Origin: an uncultured Lachnospiraceae bacterium
GTDB taxonomy: Bacteria > Bacillota > Clostridia > Lachnospirales > Lachnospiraceae
Direction of reading: 5' to 3'
Assembly: GCA_910578345.1 (NCBI GenBank)
Contig: CAJTRA010000017.1
Coordinates: 5,286 to 69,285 of the forward strand
Length of the DNA stretch: 64,000 nucleotides
Below, one piece after another: positions 43,664 through 52,205 of the stretch; the first letter of the stretch is position 1; every line of letters begins with the position of its first letter. A program made the position numbers and the translations under genes. Below the pieces are notes generated by a model. That model searched no databases. It was given only the letters and a program-made list of their open reading frames with translations, and was not told where the DNA came from.

Positions 43664-44860
43664 TTAAGTAACTGCCAGAGAAAGCTTCGGTTTCGCGAAA
43701 AGATGCTCAAATACATAACAGCACGCCCCCAGCGCATACTCCTCTCTGCACAGTCTGCCTGGCCGGATATCCGGATTCATCTCCATATCATGGACCAGAC
43801 TGTCCCTGACCGTCTTTTTCAGGGTCTCCCAATAAACAGAACCTTCCAGGTTCCCACAGCCTCCTACAATGACTGTCTCTACTTCCAGTGTCTTCAGCAG
43901 ATTAGACAGCGCGATACCCAGGTAAAAGGCTGCCCGCTGCAGGATCAGAGCGCTGTCTGCATCTCCTGCTTTCGCTTTCTCTATAAAGTCATAAAGTGTA
44001 TAATATTCTTCCAGATCTTCCTGTCCTGTCTGTGTACGATAGAACCGGTTCATAGCCAGCTCCCCGGAAAAGGCGTCCAGACACCCTCTGTTTCCACAGA
44101 CACATTCCGGTCCGTTCACGTCAAGGATCGTGTGGCCGATATACCCTGCATTTCCATTATTGCCGTCAAGCGGTCTGTTATGATAGAAGATCGCGCTGCC
44201 GATACCGGAACGGATTCCGATATAGACGAAATCTTCCGTATCTGCCGGAAGATATTTCTCCTTCTCGATCAGCGCCAGCAGATGCACATCATTCTTCATA
44301 TAGACAGGAACCTGAAACTTTTCTTCCAGAATCTCTTTCATATTGATATAGTCCCATCCCCGGATCCTCTTGATGTGCAGGGACTTCCCTTCTCTCTTAT
44401 GAATCGTTCCCGATATTCCCAGACCTATACCTACGATCTTCTCCCTCGGCTTCCCCGCCTCCGCGATCAGGGATGCGATCTCATCCAACAGCCTGGTCAG
44501 TACCAGATCCGCTTCGCTGTCAATATGGAACTTCATCTCCCTGCTCGCTATGATCTCCTTCTTCATGTTGGCGAAAGACATCCGTACCTTCGGAAATTCA
44601 AAATCGATCCCCACCGCATACGCAGAGTCTTCATTGATACAGATCAACTCCGCCGGTCGTCCTCCCGTGGATTCTGAAAACCCATTCTTTACAATATAAC
44701 CGGCTTCCAGGAATTCTTTCACCGTCTCTAACACAGTTGGACGGCTCAGAGAGGTTCTTAATGTGATCTCTTCTGTGGTCACAGGTTCATATGTCTGGAT
44801 GCACTGCATCACCAGATACTTGTTGGCAGCCTTTAAGACTTTCGTTGTATTTTTCTTCAT
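43664..44860 (-). CDS. ROK-family transcriptional regulator
   Basis: 398 residues. Winged helix-turn-helix at about 5-65 (TTEEITLRTSLSRPTVLETV), then a ROK sugar-kinase-like domain (GIGLGISGTI, IRSGIGSAI, NAGYIGHTILD) with the zinc motif CVCGNRGC. The ATP-site residues are not complete enough to claim kinase activity. It probably binds a sugar of the neighbouring pathway and represses the divergent genes. Start ATG 44860 was preferred over 44869 because GGGGAG lies nine bases before it. Its promoter overlaps a direct repeat, suggesting self-control. Confidence 0.9.
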   Translation of the reverse strand: MKKNTTKVLKAANKYLVMQCIQTYEPVTTEEITLRTSLSRPTVLETVKEFLEAGYIVKNGFSESTGGRPAELICINEDSAYAVGIDFEFPKVRMSFANMKKEIIASREMKFHIDSEADLVLTRLLDEIASLIAEAGKPREKIVGIGLGISGTIHKREGKSLHIKRIRGWDYINMKEILEEKFQVPVYMKNDVHLLALIEKEKYLPADTEDFVYIGIRSGIGSAIFYHNRPLDGNNGNAGYIGHTILDVNGPECVCGNRGCLDAFSGELAMNRFYRTQTGQEDLEEYYTLYDFIEKAKAGDADSALILQRAAFYLGIALSNLLKTLEVETVIVGGCGNLEGSVYWETLKKTVRDSLVHDMEMNPDIRPGRLCREEYALGACCYVFEHLFAKPKLSLAVT

Positions 44861-44899
44861 AAATGGCATCTCCCCTCATCCATTTCTGATTGTATTGTC

Positions 44900-44928
44900 A
44901 TTATAGCATCTGATTTTTGTTTTGTAAA
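44900..44928 (-). promoter_or_regulatory. Promoter of the ROK regulator gene
   Basis: On the minus strand, TTTACA and TATAAT are separated by 17 bases. The -35 box lies within the direct repeat at 44920-44930. Confidence 0.6.
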
Positions 44929-44943
44929 TAACTTTTGTAAATA
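44920..44943. promoter_or_regulatory. Direct-repeat operator, probable ROK binding site
   Basis: TTTTGTAAATA occurs twice, starting at 44920 and 44933, 13 bases apart, between the two divergent promoters. A further TTTTTTATAAAA follows. AT-rich TTTTGTAAAT elements suit a ROK-type repressor. Confidence 0.5.
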
Positions 44944-44959
44944 TTTTTTATAAAACTAC

Positions 44960-44988
44960 TTTTCATATCAGAAAACCTGTGCTATACT
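44960..44988 (+). promoter_or_regulatory. Promoter of the glycosidase-epimerase-isomerase operon
   Basis: TTTTCA and TATACT are separated by 17 bases, 55 bases upstream of the glycosidase start. Confidence 0.5.
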
Positions 44989-45043
44989 ACAGCTATGCTT
45001 TTGTTACAAACTTAATAAACCCAAACCGCAAGGAGGACATTTC

Positions 45044-46189
45044 ATGTATTGTGAATTAGAAACCAGTCTGGCAGAACTTTCTTCTCTTCTGATAGAGAAC
45101 TGCCGGGCGACAGCTTACGATGGCACGATCCTTTACACCCCGGACGGTATTTCCAATTATAATGCGCTGTGGCTGCGGGACTTTTCCTATATGGTGGAGT
45201 ACGCCGGGTCTACGATCCCGAATGCGGACATTACCGCCTGCATCCGATATGCCATCCGTCACCGCAGAGAAGACGGCTGGATGCCCGACCGGGTGACCGG
45301 AGACGGGATCGGCGTATACGCCGCCGGGGAAATGGATTCTCCCGTGGGGGAAGCGAACCTGGATAACACTCCCTTCCTTATTTACACGGTATACAGCCTT
45401 GCAAAACGTCTGGACCAGAACGCCTTTGCCTCTCTGTTCCAGGAATGGGAACCGGCCTTGACCCAGGGGATGTCTTTGATCCCCTTGCACGAATCCGGCC
45501 TGGTCTACAATGATCCCCAAAGGCCCCATTCTCCTTATGGTTTTACAGACACGGTCTGCAAGACCGGTGTCTTGTATATGGAATCCCTGCTGTTCCGGCG
45601 GGCCTGCCGCATGATGGAAGAACTCTGCGCCACCTATAAACAGGGAAATGCCGGACAATATGCCATCCTGGCTTCCTCCATCGAAGACAGCATAGCATCC
45701 TTGCGGGAATCCTCTGACGGATCCTACTACGCCGCTTCCGGCGACTGCCGCCAGAAAGATATCTGGGGCATGGCCTACATGCTCTATATCGGATTCCCTG
45801 TTCCTGCTGCAGACAAAGAGGCCGTGCTGGATTTCCTTTATGCCAACTATGACCGCTATCTGTACAAAGGACAGGTACGCCATCTGCTGGCCGAAGAATA
45901 CTGGCAGAAGCTGCTGATCGACGTAGCCCCTGAGACTTACCAGAACGGCGCCTACTGGGCCACCGCCTCAGGCTGGCTGATCTGGTGCCTGGCGCAGAGG
46001 GATATCTCCTTAGCTGCACGCATTGCGGTCGAAGCAGCATCCTATCTGAAAGAAGAAGGTTCCTATGAGTGTGTGAACGAGAATTACCAGAAACTGCCCA
46101 GCATGGTCGTCAGTGCGACCAACCTTTATGCGGGACTGAAACGCGCTGCGGAAGAGTTTCCGGATCTACGGGATGCTCTGGACTCATAG
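45044..46189 (+). CDS. Six-hairpin glycosidase of unassigned family
   Basis: 381 residues, no signal peptide. The sequence has the look of an (alpha/alpha)6 barrel glycosidase: ALWLRDFSYMVEYAG (Asp46), an acidic cluster near DSPVGEANLDNTPF, YGFTDTVCKTG (Asp169), and YQNGAYWATASGW (about 299-311). The WLRD and YQNG(A/G)xWxxxxxW patterns recall GH63, GH37 and GH125, but length and spacing do not let me assign one. Likely general acid and base are Asp169 and a Glu or Asp in the C-terminal third, which is inference. First gene of the rightward operon; ATG 45044 follows GGAGG. Confidence 0.75.
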   Translation: MYCELETSLAELSSLLIENCRATAYDGTILYTPDGISNYNALWLRDFSYMVEYAGSTIPNADITACIRYAIRHRREDGWMPDRVTGDGIGVYAAGEMDSPVGEANLDNTPFLIYTVYSLAKRLDQNAFASLFQEWEPALTQGMSLIPLHESGLVYNDPQRPHSPYGFTDTVCKTGVLYMESLLFRRACRMMEELCATYKQGNAGQYAILASSIEDSIASLRESSDGSYYAASGDCRQKDIWGMAYMLYIGFPVPAADKEAVLDFLYANYDRYLYKGQVRHLLAEEYWQKLLIDVAPETYQNGAYWATASGWLIWCLAQRDISLAARIAVEAASYLKEEGSYECVNENYQKLPSMVVSATNLYAGLKRAAEEFPDLRDALDS

Positions 46190-46469
46190 ACCCTTTTCTT
46201 TAATATTATGGGCAGAAAGGTTTCCAAAACTGGTCCTTTTCCTGCAGTTCATCTCCCCGGATGATATCCGCCGGGAATCTTCCCGCGGTGAATTACACTG
46301 CAGCGGATCCGGTCAGTTCCTCCTTCCTGCCCACCTTTTCTGAACATAGAAGACGCCGCACTTCCCCTTTTCTATCATAGGACGCTGATGCTTCCCTATG
46401 ACCAGAATATATGCGGCACCTGCCCCGATCATATGTGCCGCCATCATCGGGCGGCGGAATGGAGACTTT

Positions 46470-47411
46470 ATGAAATACGGAATTTATTTTGCTTATTGGG
46501 AAAAAGAATGGAACACAGAGATCGTTCCCTATATCAGGAAAGTGAAAGAGCTGGGATTTGATATTCTGGAAATTTCCTGTGCAAGCCTTGTCCATACATC
46601 TGCACAAGAGCTGCAGATCCTGAAAGAAACAGCCGCAGACAACGGTGTGATCCTGACTGCCGGCTACGGGCCTGGTCCATCCGAAAATCTGGCGAGCCCG
46701 GATCCTGCCATCGTCGAAAATGCCATAACCTTCTACACAGACATTCTGCAGAAACTGGAGTATCTGCAGATCCACACGATCGGTGGCGGTATCTATTCCT
46801 ACTGGCCCGTAGACTATACCAGACCCATCGATAAACCTGCCGACTGGGCGCGCAGCGTTACCAATGTGCGCAAGGTGGGACAGATCGCAGAAGGCTGCGG
46901 CGTCCATTACTGCCTGGAAGTCCTGAACCGTTTTGAAGGTTATCTGCTCAATACCGCCGAGGAAGCGAAACAATTCGTGGAAGAAGTGGGACTTGACTCT
47001 GTCATGATCATGCTGGACACCTTCCATATGAATATCGAAGAGGACAATATGGCCGACGCGATCCGGCTGGCCGGAAATAAGCTGGGACACTTCCATGTGG
47101 GCGAGAACAACCGCAGGGTTCCCGGTAAGGGAAAACTCCCCTGGGCGGACATCGGCGCCGCACTGCGTGAGATTGACTATACCGGCGCTGTGGTCATGGA
47201 ACCCTTTGTCACACAAGGCGGAACCGTCGGAAAAGACATCCGCATCTGGCGTGATCTAAGCCATGGAGCCGACCATTTCAGACTGGACGAAGATGCCGCC
47301 GGTTCTGTGGCTTTTCTCCGCCACGTCTTTTCCGGTCCCTATGGAAGAGGTTCTTCGGGCAGCCGCCAAATGCCTGCAAGCAGTCGCTTGGCCCGCTGCC
47401 CACAGGAATAA
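46470..47411 (+). CDS. Ketose 3-epimerase (D-tagatose/D-psicose 3-epimerase family)
   Basis: 313 residues. MKYGIYFAYWEKEW is the family N-terminus. The metal-binding residues are all present: CLEVLNRFE (Glu), MLDTFHMNIEED (Asp), GHFHVGENNR (His) and VVMEPFVTQGG (Glu). Such enzymes epimerise C3 of ketoses, for example D-fructose to D-psicose, and related forms act on L-ribulose or L-fuculose. The last 24 residues (after FLRHVF) are Ser/Arg-rich and unlike the family, whose members end there. Start ATG 46470 follows TGGAGA. The 280 bases before it show no recognised gene. Confidence 0.9.
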   Translation: MKYGIYFAYWEKEWNTEIVPYIRKVKELGFDILEISCASLVHTSAQELQILKETAADNGVILTAGYGPGPSENLASPDPAIVENAITFYTDILQKLEYLQIHTIGGGIYSYWPVDYTRPIDKPADWARSVTNVRKVGQIAEGCGVHYCLEVLNRFEGYLLNTAEEAKQFVEEVGLDSVMIMLDTFHMNIEEDNMADAIRLAGNKLGHFHVGENNRRVPGKGKLPWADIGAALREIDYTGAVVMEPFVTQGGTVGKDIRIWRDLSHGADHFRLDEDAAGSVAFLRHVFSGPYGRGSSGSRQMPASSRLARCPQE

Positions 47412-47522
47412 AACGCTCCGCAATGGAGAAGCTGTTTGTGCCAGCGCGCTGCCTGCCACAAACTCGTCCATACGCCGTCTGAACAAAATTACGACGAAAG
47501 CAGCGCAGAAATGAGGAAAAAC

Positions 47523-49292
47523 ATGAAAACATACAAGACAATCGGCATCCGTCCGGTGATCGACGCCAGGCTCCTTGGCATCCGGGAGGCGCTGGAAGCA
47601 AAGACCAGACGGATGGCCGAAGAAGCAGGCAGACTGATCGAGGCAAATGTATATTATGCAGACGGTTCTCCCGCCCGCTGTGTAATCTTCTCCGGTTCCA
47701 TCGGATCAGGGGAGGAAGCCGCCCGCTGCGAAACTGAATTTATAGCCCACAATGTGTGTGCCACGCTGAGCGTCACGCCAAGCTGGTGCTACGGCAGTGA
47801 GACGATGGATATGAGTCCCACCACCATCAAAGCCGTCTGGGGCTTCAATGGCACCTCACGTCCCGGCGCAGTCTACCTAGCCGCCGTCATGGCAGCTCAC
47901 GCCCGTGCCGGACTGCCCGCTTTCTCCATTTATGGAAGGGATGTGCAGGACATGGAGGATGATACCATTCCCGCCGATGTGTCCCGTAAGCTGCTGCAGT
48001 GGGCAAGATGTGCCCTGGCAGCCGGACAGATGCAGAATAAAGCCTATGTCAACCTGGGTTCCGTTTCTATGGGTATCATGGGATCTTACTGCGATATCGA
48101 TTTCTACCGTCAATATCTGGGAATGCGCACCGAGTGGGTGGATATGACCGAAATCTTAAGACGGGAAGCGCTGAACATTATAGATCCGGAAGAATACGAA
48201 CGCGCCCTGTGCTGGACAAAGGCAAACTGCCCGGAAGGAACCGATCCAAATCCTCCGCAGCATGCCCGCAGTGCACAGCAGAAAGAACAGGACTGGAACT
48301 TTGTCGTCAAGATGACGCTGATCATCCGGGATATTCTTCTGGGCAACGACCGTCTGGCGGCCATTGGCTGGAAAGAGGAATCTCTTGGAAGAAACGGACT
48401 CCTCGGCGGCTTCCAGGGACAGCGCATGTGGACGGACTGGAAACCAAACGGTGATTTCACCGAGGCCATACTCAACTCGACCTTTGACTGGAACGGAAAG
48501 AAACAGCCTACGATCCTGGCTACGGAGAACGATAATCTGAACGGCGTCTCCATGCTGTTTGCCCATCTTCTCACGGGCCGCGCTTCCCTTTTCGCCGATG
48601 TACGCACCTACTGGAGCTCTGACGCCGTCGCACGGGTCACCGGATGGACGCCGGAAGGAATGGCGGCCGGCGGTTTCATCCACCTGATCAATTCCGGTGC
48701 AGCCTGCCTGGACGCCACAGGCGCCGTGAAAGATGCGCGCGGCCATGGCATCATGAAACGCTGGTGGGAAATGACAGAAGAAGACATCCACGCCTGCCTG
48801 CAGGCCACCGACTGGTGTCCTGCGGAACTTTGCCAGTTCCGGGGCGGCGGTTTCTCCTCTCATTTCTCCACCGCAGCATCCATGCCGCTCACAATGATCC
48901 GCCTGAATCTGATCGAGGGCATTGGCCCCTGCCTGCAGATCGCCGAAGGGTACAGCATCCTTCTGCCTGAAGAAGTCCACCGCATCATTGACCAGCGCAC
49001 CGACCCTACCTGGCCCACCACCTGGTTTGTGCCCAATATCACTGGAGAAGGAGCTTTCCGGGACGTCTATTCTGTGATGGAAAACTGGGGAGCCAATCAT
49101 GCCGCCTGTGCCTACGGCCATATCGGCGCGGATCTGATCACGCTCTCTTCCATGCTGCGGATCCCTGTCTCCATGCATAACGTAGCCCCGGAACGGATCT
49201 ACCGTCCCCATTCCTGGAGCGCCTTTGGCACAGAAGATCTGCAGACAGCGGATTATGCCGCCTGCAAAGCTTACGGGCCATTGTACCAATAA
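47523..49292 (+). CDS. fucI: L-fucose isomerase
   Basis: 589 residues. Converts L-fucose to L-fuculose, and usually D-arabinose to D-ribulose. The N-terminal domain starts KTIGIRPVIDARL. Family segments are WCYGSETMDM, WGFNGTSRPGAV and the active-site ILATENDNLNGVSMLFAHLL (metal-binding Glu). The C-terminal domain includes MHNVAPERIYRPHSW. Length is normal. Start ATG 47523 was chosen because GAGG lies seven bases upstream; an ATG at 47511 is weaker. It follows the epimerase gene by 111 bases. No fuculokinase or fuculose-phosphate aldolase gene is in the window. Confidence 0.95.
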   Translation: MKTYKTIGIRPVIDARLLGIREALEAKTRRMAEEAGRLIEANVYYADGSPARCVIFSGSIGSGEEAARCETEFIAHNVCATLSVTPSWCYGSETMDMSPTTIKAVWGFNGTSRPGAVYLAAVMAAHARAGLPAFSIYGRDVQDMEDDTIPADVSRKLLQWARCALAAGQMQNKAYVNLGSVSMGIMGSYCDIDFYRQYLGMRTEWVDMTEILRREALNIIDPEEYERALCWTKANCPEGTDPNPPQHARSAQQKEQDWNFVVKMTLIIRDILLGNDRLAAIGWKEESLGRNGLLGGFQGQRMWTDWKPNGDFTEAILNSTFDWNGKKQPTILATENDNLNGVSMLFAHLLTGRASLFADVRTYWSSDAVARVTGWTPEGMAAGGFIHLINSGAACLDATGAVKDARGHGIMKRWWEMTEEDIHACLQATDWCPAELCQFRGGGFSSHFSTAASMPLTMIRLNLIEGIGPCLQIAEGYSILLPEEVHRIIDQRTDPTWPTTWFVPNITGEGAFRDVYSVMENWGANHAACAYGHIGADLITLSSMLRIPVSMHNVAPERIYRPHSWSAFGTEDLQTADYAACKAYGPLYQ

Positions 49293-49306
49293 AGGAACTT
49301 TCAATC

Positions 49307-49356
49307 TTGCTATCCTCTGAAAGGGGCCGTCAACGGCCCCTTTCAGAGGATAGCAA
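49307..49356. repeat. Perfect palindrome: 24-base arms, 2-base centre
   Basis: Arms 49307-49330 and 49333-49356 are exact complements around central CA. It lies just after fucI and before the converging serine recombinase gene. It may end transcription from both sides, but no U-tract follows on either strand. Confidence 0.75.
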
Positions 49357-49433
49357 ATTACTGTCAACCGGGCAGACTCTTCTCTGTATTTTCTATATGT
49401 AAACAATTTGCCGAAATGTACTTTAGCGGATTT

Positions 49434-50036
49434 CTATAAACCTAATTCTTTCACATATTTGAAAAAATAAGTCCGCCCTATCTTCAATTCTTCCAGAGCT
49501 TCCGAAATCTTTATTTCTTTCCTTCTCCACTTTCCCACCACTGTTTCAAACGACTCCGGCACAGGTCTTCCCGGATTTCCGAAATGCACGCCCCGCTCTT
49601 TCGCCGCCGCAATCCCTTCCGCCTGTCGTTTCCGGATATTCTCACGCTCATTTTGCGCCACATAGGACAGGATCTGCAGCACCAGATCCGCGACAAAAGT
49701 TCCAGTCAGATCCCGGCTTTTATCTCTCGTATCCAACAGCGGCATATCCAGCACGACGATATCGATCTGTTTCTCCCTGGTGAGGATGCGCCATTGTTCA
49801 AGAATCTCCTCATAGTTCCGGCCCAGCCTGTCGATCGACTGGATGATCAGAACATCCTTTTTCTTCATTTTCCTGACCAGCTTTCGATACGCAGAGCGGT
49901 TAAAATCTTTTCCACTCTGCTTGTCCATATAGATATTTTCCTCCTGAACCGGAAAGTTGCGCAGAGCAATCTTCTGCCGTGCTTCATTCTGCTCCCGTGT
50001 CGATACACGGATGTAACCGTAGACTGTGTTTTTCAT
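49434..50036 (-). CDS. Small serine recombinase (resolvase/invertase family)
   Basis: 200 residues. Catalytic domain (about 1-140): YGYIRVSTREQNEAR with the nucleophile Ser, QSIDRLGRNYEEIL with catalytic Arg, and a long E helix (VADLVLQILSYVAQNERENI). The C-terminal 45 residues form a short helix-turn-helix (ISEALEELKIGRTYFFKYV). It is the size of Tn3-type resolvases and Hin/Gin invertases. There is no transposase beside it, so it is a solitary recombinase, common in clostridial genomes. Start ATG 50036 follows AAAGGAG. Its target site is unknown. Confidence 0.92.
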   Translation of the reverse strand: MKNTVYGYIRVSTREQNEARQKIALRNFPVQEENIYMDKQSGKDFNRSAYRKLVRKMKKKDVLIIQSIDRLGRNYEEILEQWRILTREKQIDIVVLDMPLLDTRDKSRDLTGTFVADLVLQILSYVAQNERENIRKRQAEGIAAAKERGVHFGNPGRPVPESFETVVGKWRRKEIKISEALEELKIGRTYFFKYVKELGL

Positions 50037-50059
50037 TTGTTTACTCCTTTTTTTGCTTT

Positions 50060-50097
50060 AATATACCAAGTTTCCGTTAATTTACGCGGAATTAACC
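50060..50097 (-). promoter_or_regulatory. Recombinase promoter with inverted repeat
   Basis: On the minus strand there is an extended -10, TGGTATATT. Just upstream, GTTAATT and AATTAAC (50076-50096) form an inverted repeat with a seven-base centre, possibly an operator or recombinase binding site. Confidence 0.4.
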
Positions 50098-50274
50098 ACA
50101 AAAAAACCAAACAAAACGTGGAAAACTCTTCAGAAAAACACAAAAAAACAGCTGATTCCCAGTTACGGAAATCAGCCGTCGTCTACTCTCTTTTCTGTCC
50201 TATTCCCAAACACTTTCTGCTGCCTTCTCAAACTTCTGCCAGAAACTGCCGGCGCGGCAGCGCTCCTGTCCGGT

Positions 50275-51144
50275 TTATTCCGGCCGGATTTTAATGCCAT
50301 CGCTGACAAACACCACGTCATGTTCTCTCGTGCAGAAGATCTGCGCGCCCACGGATCGAAGCGCCTGCTCTGTCTCCTTTTCCGGCTCCGCTGCCGTCAC
50401 AACGGCATACTGCGGCCGGATGAGGTCAATCAACCTGACGCCGGATGCAAGACTGCGTCCGTGGTAACTTACCTTATAGAGATCAACCTGCGGCAGATTG
50501 TATTGCAGAATCTCTTTCATGCGCTTCTTCTGCGCATCCCCCGCAAAGAACATCTGTACTTCTCCATGGCTGACCAGCACCGCAAGAGAATAATTGTTGT
50601 CCTTATCATACTCCGTCTCCTCCGGAGGCCAGATATGAAGAGACAGTTCTTTGTACTGCAGTTCTTCCTCTCTCTCAAGCGCCGTCATCATGATCCCCAG
50701 CGCCTCGGCCTGTTCTGTCAACCGTTCATAGCTTTCCTTAGACTGGTCATAAACAGGCGTCAGAATCTTCTGGACCGGAAGACTCTCAAGCAGCGCAGGA
50801 GCGCCGCCGATATGGTCCTTATCCGGGTGCGTCAGAATCAGACAATCAATCTCCTCCACACCCTCCTGCTGCAAAAGTGCAAGAATATGTTCCGCATCCT
50901 GTTCCTCACCCGTATCGATCATCACACAGGCGTCCTGACTCAGCACAATCGCACAGTCTGCGTCGTCCTTCGTGCCCGCAAACAGGATGCGGACTGACTC
51001 TGCCAAAACAGGCTCCGGAACCGGCGCGGAATTATCCCTGTCAAACATGCCGGACAACACAAAGTCCGCAACCAGGATCATACACAAAATACCCACGGCA
51101 ATGATACGGCTGCCGAAGATCACGCCTTTCCTGTTTCTATTCAT
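50275..51144 (-). CDS. Membrane-anchored metallo-beta-lactamase-fold hydrolase, ComEC-like
   Basis: 289 residues. One N-terminal membrane helix (IIAVGILCMILVADFVLSG), then an MBL domain: LILTHPDKDHIGG (HxHxDH-type site with Pro-Asp spacing as in ComEC), MFFAGDAQ and VSYHGRS. It resembles the C-terminal domain of ComEC on its own, facing outside. Possible extracellular nuclease or phosphoesterase, not proven. Start ATG 51144 follows GGAGGAG and overlaps the aldo/keto reductase stop by eight bases, so they are co-translated; the longer frame is antisense-like and rejected. Confidence 0.85.
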   Translation of the reverse strand: MNRNRKGVIFGSRIIAVGILCMILVADFVLSGMFDRDNSAPVPEPVLAESVRILFAGTKDDADCAIVLSQDACVMIDTGEEQDAEHILALLQQEGVEEIDCLILTHPDKDHIGGAPALLESLPVQKILTPVYDQSKESYERLTEQAEALGIMMTALEREEELQYKELSLHIWPPEETEYDKDNNYSLAVLVSHGEVQMFFAGDAQKKRMKEILQYNLPQVDLYKVSYHGRSLASGVRLIDLIRPQYAVVTAAEPEKETEQALRSVGAQIFCTREHDVVFVSDGIKIRPE

Positions 51145-52186
51145 GATCCGCTCCTCCACTCTGGAAAGCATACCTGCCTGCGATCCTGCCGTCTTCATCC
51201 CAGAGGTCTTCCCAGCCTCTGGCACCCTCCCACAGGAAGACCTGCCCTTTCACCAGCCGGCATCCCCTGTCGTCTTTTCGGATCGCTTCCATCTCCGCGT
51301 CGGTAAGCGGATCACAGGTAATGCACTGCAGATTTGCCCTGTACTGCTCTTCTTTCACCGAAAAAGGAATCGGAATCTGCCCTCTTTGCACTGCCCACTT
51401 CAGACAGATCGCGGCCGGATGCACCTGATGCGCCCTGGCAGCCTGTACCACGGAGGGTAGTTCCATATCCACCACATCCTGTGCCGTCCGATCTCTCTCC
51501 GGCCGGGAGGGCGAACCGATCGGACAGTAACCGATCGGCAGGATATCATGAACCGCCGCATAAGCAAACAGCTCCGGCTGTTGGAAGGATGGATGCAGCT
51601 CCATCTCCAAAGCTGCCGGACTGATCCTGCACAGAGGCAGCACCGCTTCCAGCTTGGGAACGGTCATGTTGCTCATCCCGATATACCGCACCAGTCCATC
51701 GTCCACGAGTTTCTCGCACTGACGCCATACCGTCATGAATTCTTCCGTTGAAAACGGCCTGGAATCCGGATTCCTGGAATCCCCGCCGCACCCTGGCGCA
51801 TGATAATTCGGAAAAGGCCAATGCACAAGATACAGATCCATCTGTGAGATCCCCAGATCTCTTAAACTCTCCTTACAGGAAGCGATGACCTCTCCCGCTC
51901 CATGTTTGTCATTCCATACCTTGGACGTAATAAAGAGTTCTTCTCTCGTCGCTGCTCCCTCTGCAAACACTCTTTTCAAAACCTGTCCGATCTGCGCCTC
52001 ATTCTGATATACGGAAGCACAGTCAATCAGACGATATCCATACTTGATCGCCCCGTAAACTGCCTGGGACACTGCGTCTGCTCCATATTTGTCTGATCCG
52101 AAAGTCCCAAGCCCCATGCCGGGAATCTGCTCCCCGCCTGGCAGCGTTCTCTTCGGGATTCTGGACTGCTCTATTGTCTGCTCCAT
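51137..52186 (-). CDS. Aldo/keto reductase
   Basis: 349 residues, NADPH-dependent reductase with TIM-barrel fold. Catalytic tetrad positions are visible: RLIDCASVYQNE (Asp, Tyr), FITSKVWND (Lys) and LYLVHWPFPN (His). MGLGTFGSDKYG is the N-terminal signature. The C-terminal part adds KDDRGCRLVKGQVFLWEGA. It sits between the dehydrogenase and MBL genes and is probably coregulated by the divergent AraC protein. Start ATG 52186 follows GGGGAG and leaves a 19-base gap to the upstream stop. Confidence 0.92.
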   Translation of the reverse strand: MEQTIEQSRIPKRTLPGGEQIPGMGLGTFGSDKYGADAVSQAVYGAIKYGYRLIDCASVYQNEAQIGQVLKRVFAEGAATREELFITSKVWNDKHGAGEVIASCKESLRDLGISQMDLYLVHWPFPNYHAPGCGGDSRNPDSRPFSTEEFMTVWRQCEKLVDDGLVRYIGMSNMTVPKLEAVLPLCRISPAALEMELHPSFQQPELFAYAAVHDILPIGYCPIGSPSRPERDRTAQDVVDMELPSVVQAARAHQVHPAAICLKWAVQRGQIPIPFSVKEEQYRANLQCITCDPLTDAEMEAIRKDDRGCRLVKGQVFLWEGARGWEDLWDEDGRIAGRYAFQSGGADHE

Positions 52187-52205
52187 AGACTCCCCTTTCT
52201 TTCCC

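Noticed and set aside
43664..44860. ROK protein as a sugar kinase
   Set aside because: The N-terminal winged helix and incomplete ATP-site motifs favour a regulator.
45056..45883. 275-codon open frame on the minus strand
   Set aside because: Antisense to the six-hairpin glycosidase gene.
46293..47216. 307-codon open frame on the minus strand
   Set aside because: Antisense to the ketose epimerase, whose metal-binding motifs are complete on the plus strand.
48156..49406. 416-codon open frame on the minus strand
   Set aside because: It is antisense to fucI, has no family features or ribosome binding site, and reflects codon bias of the real gene.
49307..50100. Complete transposon or integron around the serine recombinase
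   Set aside because: No transposase, terminal repeats or cargo genes seen; the flanks are ordinary metabolic genes.
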